From: Paracoccaceae bacterium
GTDB lineage: Bacteria > Pseudomonadota > Alphaproteobacteria > Rhodobacterales > Rhodobacteraceae
Length of the DNA stretch: 5,227 bases
Reading direction: 5' to 3'
Assembly: GCA_011525185.1 (NCBI GenBank)
Contig: WTIQ01000339.1
Span: forward strand, 1 to 5,227
A model generated the notes under the pieces. The model was not told where the DNA came from, ran no database searches, and saw nothing but the letters and a program-made list of their open reading frames with translations. This document shows positions 1 to 5,227 of this stretch, in pieces. The first letter of the stretch is position 1, and each line of letters begins with the position of its first letter. A program made the position numbers and the translations under genes.

Positions 1-1
1 A

Positions 2-1243
2 CGTGATGCTGATCGCTTAGGCGAGCTGGAAGTACGGGACAATGGCAAGCTGATTGCCGAGATGAATGCGCAAACCAGATATTTGGCTGAATGGTACCGA
101 TATTATGGAGGACTGGCCGACAAAGTTGAAGGTGCAGTATTGCCTTCTGACCGGTCAGGAATTTTCAATTTCACGCGCCATGAACCTCTTGGTGTTGTCG
201 CAATGATTACTCCCTGGAATTCCCCTTTGCTGTTGTTGGCCTGGAAACTTGCACCCGCATTGGCTGCTGGCAATACGGCAGTAGTCAAACCTTCGGAGTT
301 CACTTCTGCCTCATCACTTGAGTTTATGGAACTCATCAAGGAAGCGGGCATTCCAGACGGGGTGGTGAATTGTATTACTGGATATGGAGTGGATGTTGGT
401 GCGCCTTTGGTTGAGCATCCTGATGTCGCAAAGGTGGCGTTTACGGGTTCCGATCTTGCAGGTCAGAAAATTTATGAAAGTGCTGCGAGAAAAATCATGC
501 CCGTTACGCTGGAACTTGGCGGTAAGTCGCCAAATATTGTGTTTGAGGACGCTGATTTTGAAGCCGCTGTCATGGGCGCGATATCAGGTATTTTCGCAGC
601 GACGGGGCAAACATGTATCGCAGGATCAAGGCTATTGGTCCAACGATCTATTCACGATAGTTTCGTGAAGAGGTTGGTCGAAGTTGCCAGCGATGCAAAG
701 ATTGGCGACCCCATGTCTTTGGACACCCATGTTGGACCTGTAACTACCAGACCGCAATATCAAAAAGTGATGGATTACATAGAAGTGGCAAAGCAGGATG
801 GCGCTACCTGTATTCTAGGAGGTCAAGCATATACGGGCAAAGGGGCTATGGGTGACCAATTTGTTGAGCCTACGATTTTCACTGATGTTTCCAACGATAT
901 GCGTATCGCACAGGAAGAAGTATTTGGCCCGATCCTCTCGGTTATTCCCTTTGAAGATGAGGAGGAGGCGATTGCGATTGGCAATGATATCGTGTTCGGC
1001 CTTGCAGCAGGAGTTTGGACATCAGATATTGGCAGGGCGTTACGTATGTCAGAAAAACTCCGTGCTGGCACGGTTTGGGTCAACACCTATCGGGCCGTAA
1101 GTTTTATGTCTCCTTTTGGTGGCTACAAGCGGTCTGGCCAAGGGCGCGAAAGCGGAAAAGAGGCAATCAAGGAATTTCTCCAAACCAAGTCCGTTTGGAT
1201 TGCCCAAGAGACCACAGCAGCTAACCCCTTTATTATGCGATAG
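2..1243 (+). CDS. NAD(P)-dependent aldehyde dehydrogenase, 5' end missing
   Basis: This enzyme oxidises an aldehyde to a carboxylic acid with NAD(P)+ in the cytoplasm. The frame is open back to the window edge, and the 20 codons before the first ATG (position 62) read as ordinary family sequence, so that ATG is internal. About 413 residues are present against a usual 480-500, so roughly 70-85 N-terminal residues lie outside. Numbering from the Met at 62: PWN (51-53) carries the oxyanion-hole Asn, KPSE (76-79) and FTGS (127-130) are cofactor-binding motifs, Glu151 in LELGGK is the general base, Cys185 in GQTC is the nucleophile, and EEVFGP (285-290) is the conserved cofactor-ribose motif. The C-terminal PFGGYKRSG is also typical. 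No active-site residue is missing. It is first in a run of three catabolic genes. The substrate is unassigned; the C-terminal end resembles enzymes annotated for geranial or trigonelline-derived aldehydes, but that is weak evidence. Confidence 0.96.
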   Translation, partial: RDADRLGELEVRDNGKLIAEMNAQTRYLAEWYRYYGGLADKVEGAVLPSDRSGIFNFTRHEPLGVVAMITPWNSPLLLLAWKLAPALAAGNTAVVKPSEFTSASSLEFMELIKEAGIPDGVVNCITGYGVDVGAPLVEHPDVAKVAFTGSDLAGQKIYESAARKIMPVTLELGGKSPNIVFEDADFEAAVMGAISGIFAATGQTCIAGSRLLVQRSIHDSFVKRLVEVASDAKIGDPMSLDTHVGPVTTRPQYQKVMDYIEVAKQDGATCILGGQAYTGKGAMGDQFVEPTIFTDVSNDMRIAQEEVFGPILSVIPFEDEEEAIAIGNDIVFGLAAGVWTSDIGRALRMSEKLRAGTVWVNTYRAVSFMSPFGGYKRSGQGRESGKEAIKEFLQTKSVWIAQETTAANPFIMR

Positions 1244-1251
1244 TACGACTT

Positions 1252-2409
1252 ATGAATTATGAACTAAATTATCGAGACATTCGTGATGGTGTCGCACGAT
1301 TGTGTGCAGATTTTCCAGGAGAGTATTGGAGAAGGTGTGATCGTGAACAGGCTTATCCTACGGAATTCGTCAAAGCACTGAGCGAAGATGGTTACCTGTC
1401 GGCGCTTATACCAGAGGAATATGGTGGCCTCGGCTTGCCGATTTCAGCGGGTGCAGCAATTCTGGAAGAAATTCACCGTGCTGGCTGCAATGCGGGTGCG
1501 TGCCATGCCCAAATGTACACAATGGGCACACTATTGAGGCATGGATCAGATGCTCAGAAAGAGATGTATCTACCAAAGGTCGCTGATGGATCTCTGCGCC
1601 TACAGGCATTCGGAGTAACGGAGCCAACAAGTGGTACTGATACAACCGCGTTAAAGACAAAAGCAAAACGCAATGGGGACAAGTACATCGTAAACGGACA
1701 AAAGATCTGGACCAGCCGGGCTGAGCATTCTGATCTTCTCTTGCTACTGGCGCGGACTACTCCACTCGAAGATGTCGCAAAGAAAACCGACGGTCTTTCT
1801 GTTTTTTTGGTCGATATGCGAGACGTGGTTGGCAAGAGCCTTACCATACGTCCCATTCGGACGATGATGAACCACGCGACCACTGAAATATTTTTCGACG
1901 ATATGGAGGTGCCAGCTTCAAGCTTGATTGGGGAAGAGGGAAAAGGGTTTCGCTACATCATGTCTGGCATGAATGCTGAGCGGATGCTCATTTCGGCGGA
2001 ATGCATCGGGGATGCGAAGTGGTTCATAAACAAAGCAGTCGATTATTCAAAGGACAGGCACGTTTTTAATAGGCCGATTGGGCAAAACCAGGGAATTCAG
2101 TTTCCTATTGCCCGAGCTTATTCTCAAATGCGCGCAGCTGAACTGATGGTGAATGAAGCCATTGCAAAATATGAAGCAGGCGGCAATCCTGGCGAAGAGG
2201 CAAACCTTGCAAAACTTCTATCGGCAGATGCAAGCTGGGCGGCTGCAGAGGCCTGTGTTCAAACCCATGGCGGATTTGGCTTTGCAGAGGAATACGATAT
2301 CGAACGCAAGTATCGCGAGGCCAGACTGTATCAAGTCGCACCGATCTCGACCAATCTGATTTTGTCCTACATAGCTGAGCACGTCCTTAGCATGCCGAGG
2401 TCTTATTGA
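1252..2409 (+). CDS. Acyl-CoA dehydrogenase, FAD-dependent, with IVD-type catalytic Glu
   Basis: This flavoenzyme should oxidise an acyl-CoA to the trans-2-enoyl-CoA and pass electrons to electron-transfer flavoprotein. At 385 residues it is a normal single-domain length. The order is an N-terminal helical domain (about 1-115), a beta domain opened by FGVTEP (120-125) and SGTD (127-130) with KIWTS (151-155) at the flavin, then a C-terminal helical domain from about 232 with DRHVFNRPIGQNQ (268-280) and THGGFGFAEEYDIER (338-352). The catalytic glutamate of medium- and short-chain enzymes maps to Pro364, while Glu243 in NAER sits where isovaleryl-CoA and long-chain dehydrogenases place theirs. 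The protein is therefore probably active. The start lies 8 bases after the upstream stop and has no clear Shine-Dalgarno sequence, so translation may be coupled to the aldehyde dehydrogenase. Substrate chain is unknown; a short branched or functionalised acyl-CoA is a reasonable guess. Confidence 0.95.
   Translation: MNYELNYRDIRDGVARLCADFPGEYWRRCDREQAYPTEFVKALSEDGYLSALIPEEYGGLGLPISAGAAILEEIHRAGCNAGACHAQMYTMGTLLRHGSDAQKEMYLPKVADGSLRLQAFGVTEPTSGTDTTALKTKAKRNGDKYIVNGQKIWTSRAEHSDLLLLLARTTPLEDVAKKTDGLSVFLVDMRDVVGKSLTIRPIRTMMNHATTEIFFDDMEVPASSLIGEEGKGFRYIMSGMNAERMLISAECIGDAKWFINKAVDYSKDRHVFNRPIGQNQGIQFPIARAYSQMRAAELMVNEAIAKYEAGGNPGEEANLAKLLSADASWAAAEACVQTHGGFGFAEEYDIERKYREARLYQVAPISTNLILSYIAEHVLSMPRSY
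2397..2400 (+). promoter_or_regulatory. Ribosome-binding site and TGATG coupling for the MmgE/PrpD gene
   Basis: GAGG lies 8 bases before the ATG at 2409, inside the last codons of the acyl-CoA dehydrogenase gene. That gene's TGA (2407-2409) shares its last base with this ATG. The spacing favours the ATG at 2409 over the in-frame TTG at 2406 and suggests translational coupling. Confidence 0.65.
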
Positions 2410-3722
2410 TGTCTGTCACCCAGCAAATCTCAGACTTTGTGACAAAAACACAAATCGGCGAAATAACTGCCAGACACATAGCGAAGCTTTCCTTGTTGGA
2501 TTGGGCAGCGGTCACTGTTGCCGGCAAAAATGAGCCTCTGACAAAGATTGTTCGTGAACTCGCTGCGGAGGAATGTGGTGCAAAGCAAGCGTATGCTGTC
2601 GGCATTGAGACCTTTATTCCAGCGCGCATGGCCGCCCTTGTGAACGGAACAACTTCGCATGTACTCGATTACGATGATACCCACTTCGCTTATGTTGGTC
2701 ATCCCTCTGTTGCAGTATTTCCAGCTGTTTTAGCCATTGCCGATAAAATTGGTAGCGATATTAACTCGACCATTGATGCTGCACTTATTGGTCTGGAGAC
2801 CGCTACGCGTGTTGGTATATGGCTCGGGCGGCTCCACTACAGACGCGGTTTTCACATCACAGCGACGGCAGGCACCTTCGGCGCTGCAGCAGGTTGTGCG
2901 AAGCTCCTTGGCCTAACAGAGGACCAAACACATATGGCTTTGTCTTTGGCTGCATCGAAAGCTTCGGGTATCAAAGAACAGTTTGGCACGATGGGGAAAC
3001 CCTTTCACGCAGGAATGGCCGCCTCCTCTGGTGTTGAGGCGTGTCTATTGGCTCAAAAAGGATTTGTTGCCGGCATAAATGCTTTCGATGGCGTGCAGGG
3101 CTTTGGCGTAACTCATGCAAGCGAAGAGAACGCAGAAGCGTTTCAGAATTTAGGTTCGAAATGGATTTTTGAGGATGTTAGTCACAAATTCCATGCCTGC
3201 TGTCACGGAACCCACGCCATGCTTGAAGCCCTAGAACTGATAACGGGTGAAAGCTCTTTTGATTTGAGCCATGTACAGTCAATAGAGGTAAAAACACATC
3301 CACAATATCTCAACGTATGTAACATCCAATCCCCTGTCAGTGGCCTCGAAGCGAAGTTTAGTTACCGTCTGCTTGCAGCACTTGGCTTAAGCGATATTGA
3401 TACAGCCAGCCCAAACAGTTTTACCGATGACATTTGCAAGGCGCCCGAGTTGGTCGCGTTAAGAGATATCACTCACGTTGTTACGGATGGATCGCTGTCT
3501 GAGTCTCGGGCCATAGTCAAAGTTACCTTAGCTGGCGGAAACAAACTGGAAGCAAGCTACGATCTCCTTGATCTAAAAACTCCAAAGGAACGCGAAACGA
3601 AAGTCAGGGCAAAAGCTAGAAGTCTGTTGGGAGGCGAAAAAGAAAAGGAATTGTGGAATACAATCAATCATGACAAGCGTGTGGATTCAAAGTATTCTGT
3701 CACTCAAGCTCTGCTTGCCTGA
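2409..3722 (+). CDS. MmgE/PrpD family protein
   Basis: The family contains 2-methylcitrate dehydratase (PrpD), cis-aconitate decarboxylase and iminodisuccinate epimerase, cofactor-free enzymes acting on small di- and tricarboxylates in the cytoplasm. The 437-residue length is typical. From the ATG, visible motifs are DYDDTH (87-92) followed by HPS (98-100), RGFHITATAGTFGAAAG (146-162), GKPFHAGMAA (196-205), KFHACCHGTH (260-269) and EAKFSYR (314-320). By eye, Asp87, Thr91, His98, His149, Lys197 and Lys260 match active-site residues of human cis-aconitate decarboxylase, but its His277 falls on Cys265. That argues against a plain itaconate-forming enzyme; the CCxxTH pattern is common in uncharacterised family members. 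It does not look like a canonical PrpD, and no prpB or prpC is present in the window. The gene closes the catabolic run and overlaps the acyl-CoA dehydrogenase stop codon. The family call is firm, the reaction is open. Confidence 0.94.
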   Translation: MSVTQQISDFVTKTQIGEITARHIAKLSLLDWAAVTVAGKNEPLTKIVRELAAEECGAKQAYAVGIETFIPARMAALVNGTTSHVLDYDDTHFAYVGHPSVAVFPAVLAIADKIGSDINSTIDAALIGLETATRVGIWLGRLHYRRGFHITATAGTFGAAAGCAKLLGLTEDQTHMALSLAASKASGIKEQFGTMGKPFHAGMAASSGVEACLLAQKGFVAGINAFDGVQGFGVTHASEENAEAFQNLGSKWIFEDVSHKFHACCHGTHAMLEALELITGESSFDLSHVQSIEVKTHPQYLNVCNIQSPVSGLEAKFSYRLLAALGLSDIDTASPNSFTDDICKAPELVALRDITHVVTDGSLSESRAIVKVTLAGGNKLEASYDLLDLKTPKERETKVRAKARSLLGGEKEKELWNTINHDKRVDSKYSVTQALLA

Positions 3723-3867
3723 GACACAATTTCAAACGGACGAAACGACGATAACAAACCCGTATAGATGCTATTGCTTCAGTGTGAAATTTTCATGATG
3801 GTCTCGGTACGAAAATGAACGACATCCAAAAACCTTCCGCTTTGAATTTGAAGTGCGGATAAAAGAC

Positions 3868-3884
3868 CTCTGGATAAGTCAGAG
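3868..3884. terminator. Candidate weak bidirectional terminator hairpin
   Basis: CTCTG and CAGAG form a perfect 5-bp stem around a 7-base loop. Reading plus, a run of seven T follows at 3894-3900, but 9 bases away, which is too far for a canonical intrinsic terminator. Reading minus, a TTTT run (AAAA at 3861-3864) follows after 3 bases, about 110 bases past the Hint stop codon. The convergent location fits a shared terminator, but the stem is short. Confidence 0.3.
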
Positions 3885-3911
3885 ATTCCCTAATTTTTTT
3901 GATTTTAGTCT

Positions 3912-3954
3912 CATGTACGGGGGTTTTCTGGGACGGTTACATGGACCTTTTTTG
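3912..3954 (+). terminator. Candidate second terminator-like inverted repeat
   Basis: CATGTA (3912-3917) and TACATG (3938-3943) are perfect 6-base arms around a 20-base loop. A run of six T at 3949-3954 follows 5 bases after the second arm. The orientation would end plus-strand transcription from the operon. The large loop and the AT-rich stem make it weak. Confidence 0.25.
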
Positions 3955-3996
3955 CGCGAGATGGCGGATCGCTTCAAAAAATTTTCAAATCATGCC

Positions 3997-5025
3997 TTAC
4001 GTGCCCGCTTTAGGGAGGACAGAATTGAGCTGCTCTTGAGAAAACAAGGTTGTGAGCTCTTTATAAGCTTGCGGTGTCAAGGCTTTAAGTCCTTCTTCAC
4101 CTGGGTAAAAGCTCTCTGATGGCGCGCCATTAGCAAAGACGATCTGGTGGTCGTCAAAGACCAAGTGGAAATATTCTACTTCGGTCGCATTGATATCGAA
4201 ATAAACTCCAGGGAGTTCGGTCAGATTGACGGCTGCGACCAGAACCTCTCTGGCGTTAAACATGCGTTCAGAAATAGCCGAAGAGATGAGCATTCGGTGT
4301 TGCCTAGAAATTTGCAGGTCATGTTCAGGGATATTGTTTCCCAAAGCCCCTGCGCTGATGGTAACAGGCAAAAGTTTTGAATTATTCGCTAGGGTCTTTG
4401 CGTCAACCTTGCGGCTGAGATTCAGACGCAACGGTTGGTAGCCATTGTCCATGGTCAATACCATATCCCCTGGCTTAAGGTCTTCTACAGCCTTTTCGCC
4501 TTGTGCGGTATTGATCATAGTCCCCCGGCAGAAGCAGATAACGACTTCGCTGTAGGTGATTTCGCTACTGAGATTCGCACCAGTGCCGCCGTACAGGATT
4601 TCGCCTGGTTGTGGCGGTCTTCCTCCTGAATAAATATAAAAGCTTCCTGAGCCCTGATTAGCCGGGAAAGATCCCCCAGGCGTGTGAAGCAAGCGAATCG
4701 TGACTCTAGAACCGTCGGAATAACTCATCTCAGATGAAGCTTGCTGCTCGATCGAATTGTTGTAAGAAACTCCTCCGACCTTTGTTAGCGTCTGATCCCC
4801 ATCAGTACCGCCTACACTGCCTGGAGCATGCTCTGGCTCCCAACTTTGTACTGTGAAGTCGTCAAAAACATTATCATTATCAGTAACCTGGAGTTCTACT
4901 GGCACCGCATCTGAGCGCAGGCGAACCGTGAAATCACCCCCCAAAATAGTTTGGTAATCATTCGCATTTGTTACGCGTACAAACGGAGGTCCATCGGAGG
5001 TCCTGTAGACCTCATAATCAGTCAT
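3997..5025 (-). CDS. Hint (hedgehog/intein) domain protein
   Basis: This 342-residue protein ends in a Hint_2-type domain, a fold able to cleave the peptide bond before an invariant Cys by N-S acyl shift. Residues 1-160 are rich in Asp, Gly, Ser and Thr and probably beta-structured; I do not recognise that part. The Hint domain starts at Cys164 in ICFCRGTMI, continues through EKAVEDLKPGDMVLTMDNG (177-195), the block-B-like SRQH (240-243), RMFNAREVLVAA (254-265) and DDHQIVFANG (291-300), and closes with a YPGEEGLKAL-type tail. Cleavage would release the N-terminal half. There is no C-extein after the domain, no signal peptide, no membrane segment and no calcium-binding GGxGxD repeat. The ATG at 5025 is the only possible start: an in-frame TGA lies 13 codons upstream and the next Met is residue 100. 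No Shine-Dalgarno sequence precedes it. The domain call is strong; the biological role and whether cleavage occurs are unknown. Confidence 0.88.
   Translation of the reverse strand: MTDYEVYRTSDGPPFVRVTNANDYQTILGGDFTVRLRSDAVPVELQVTDNDNVFDDFTVQSWEPEHAPGSVGGTDGDQTLTKVGGVSYNNSIEQQASSEMSYSDGSRVTIRLLHTPGGSFPANQGSGSFYIYSGGRPPQPGEILYGGTGANLSSEITYSEVVICFCRGTMINTAQGEKAVEDLKPGDMVLTMDNGYQPLRLNLSRKVDAKTLANNSKLLPVTISAGALGNNIPEHDLQISRQHRMLISSAISERMFNAREVLVAAVNLTELPGVYFDINATEVEYFHLVFDDHQIVFANGAPSESFYPGEEGLKALTPQAYKELTTLFSQEQLNSVLPKAGT
4997..5013 (-). repeat. Perfect inverted repeat at the 5' end of the Hint gene
   Basis: GAGGTC and GACCTC form a 6-bp GC-rich stem with a 5-base loop, covering bases 13 to 29 of the Hint coding sequence. 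In the mRNA it would fold just after the start codon, partly within the ribosome footprint. This could simply be chance within codons 5-10. Confidence 0.4.
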
Positions 5026-5156
5026 TCTGTATGCGAAAAATGTATAAGTTGGTATAATATAGCCTCACACCCATATAACAGTAACACGATGCGACGTCCA
5101 AAGACGACGCGGCTCTCCATCCTCCCCAACGGATACATCTGCGCTTTTAAACCCAT
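5022..5156 (-). CDS. Possible small ORF or gene remnant overlapping the Hint start
   Basis: This open frame encodes 44 residues from the ATG at 5156. Its TGA overlaps the Hint ATG in an ATGA arrangement, the usual geometry for coupled genes. The frame stays open upstream to about 5222, where a TAA closes it, and the upstream residues (for example FRKFGKVTHLARFG) look as protein-like as those after the ATG. That suggests a decayed or mis-started gene rather than a clean small ORF. The product is basic with a hydrophobic stretch (IVLLLYG) but no motif I know. No convincing Shine-Dalgarno sequence precedes any of its ATGs (5156, 5138, 5120); GGGGAGG directly abuts the one at 5120, which is too close. 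It may equally be chance in non-coding DNA. Confidence 0.25.
   Translation of the reverse strand: MGLKAQMYPLGRMESRVVFGRRIVLLLYGCEAILYQLIHFSHTE
5056..5084 (-). promoter_or_regulatory. Candidate promoter for the Hint gene
   Basis: On the minus strand, TATATT (5056-5061) is a good -10 element, 17 bases downstream of TTACTG (5079-5084), which is a poor match to a -35 element. Transcription would start near 5049, giving a leader of about 20-25 bases before the ATG at 5025. The AT-rich context makes chance matches likely. Confidence 0.3.
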
Positions 5157-5227
5157 TTTGCGCAGCGCACCAAATCTGGCTAAATGAGTTACCTTGCCAA
5201 ATTTTCTGAATAAACTTGAAATTTAAG

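Larger units (their letters stand above)
3723..3996. other. Convergent intergenic region, no convincing gene
   Basis: This AT-richer stretch separates the ends of the plus-strand operon and the minus-strand Hint gene. It holds several weak inverted repeats and T- or A-runs (3894-3900, 3949-3954, 3976-3981). A GTG-started frame at 3853-4119 crosses it, but most of that frame is antisense to the Hint gene. I see no tRNA, no recognised RNA gene and no insertion sequence. Confidence 0.6.

Noticed and set aside
62..64. ATG as the true start of the aldehyde dehydrogenase
   Set aside because: The frame is open to the window edge, the preceding 20 codons read as family sequence, and a start here would remove about 100 N-terminal residues.
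2341..2343. Acyl-CoA dehydrogenase as a dead enzyme because the C-terminal catalytic Glu is Pro
   Set aside because: Glu243 occupies the alternative catalytic position known from isovaleryl-CoA and long-chain dehydrogenases.
2406..2408. TTG as the start of the MmgE/PrpD gene
   Set aside because: The adjacent ATG at 2409 is 8 bases from a GAGG ribosome-binding site and makes the usual TGATG overlap.
2409..3722. Methylcitrate-cycle operon (prpD)
   Set aside because: No prpB or prpC in the window, the partners are oxidative enzymes, and the active-site signature differs from what I know of PrpD.
3853..4119. Plus-strand GTG-started frame of 88 codons across the convergent gap
   Set aside because: About half of it is antisense to the well-supported Hint gene, and I see no motif or ribosome-binding site.
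3997..4546. Protein-splicing intein inserted in a host gene
   Set aside because: There is no C-extein; the protein ends with the Hint_2 tail, and there is no homing endonuclease.
5053..5058. Perfect TATAAT on the plus strand
   Set aside because: No -35 element at 16-18 bases and no convincing plus-strand gene downstream within the window; the AT-rich stretch makes the match unremarkable.
4951..5187. Plus-strand frame of 78 codons over the Hint start region
   Set aside because: Its first third is antisense to the Hint N-terminus and the rest has no recognisable features.

Overview
The window looks like a piece of a bacterial chromosome, most likely from an alphaproteobacterium of moderate GC content. 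This rests on two things: the style of the C-terminal Hint domain, which I know mainly from Rhodobacterales-like genomes, and the family resemblance of the catabolic proteins. It is an inference from recalled families, not a database result.

Layout. Positions 2-3722 hold three tightly packed plus-strand genes that read as one catabolic operon. They are an NAD(P)-dependent aldehyde dehydrogenase cut off at its 5' end by the window edge, an acyl-CoA dehydrogenase, and an MmgE/PrpD family protein. The first gap is 8 bases. The second junction is a TGATG stop/start overlap preceded by a GAGG ribosome-binding site. Positions 3723-3996 form a gap between convergent genes, with weak hairpins and T-runs but no convincing gene. 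Positions 3997-5025 encode, on the minus strand, a 342-residue protein with an unrecognised beta-rich N-terminal half and a C-terminal Hint (hedgehog/intein) domain. Positions 5026-5227 contain a possible promoter for that gene and a short minus-strand open frame whose TGA overlaps its ATG.

How the genes may work together. The three plus-strand proteins fit degradation of a small carbonyl or carboxylic compound. The aldehyde is oxidised to an acid, the acid is activated to a CoA thioester by an enzyme not in this window, the acyl-CoA dehydrogenase adds an alpha-beta double bond, and the MmgE/PrpD protein hydrates, dehydrates, isomerises or decarboxylates an unsaturated or hydroxy-carboxylate. 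The substrate cannot be read from the sequence. The Hint gene faces the operon and appears functionally unrelated.

Most notable points: the acyl-CoA dehydrogenase has proline where most family members carry the C-terminal catalytic glutamate, and carries a glutamate at the isovaleryl-CoA dehydrogenase-type position instead; the MmgE/PrpD protein has a Cys-Cys-x-x-Thr-His signature where cis-aconitate decarboxylase has a catalytic histidine; and the Hint protein has a Cys-Phe-Cys at the expected cleavage site and ends with its Hint domain. I do not see a clear, wholly new system in this window.
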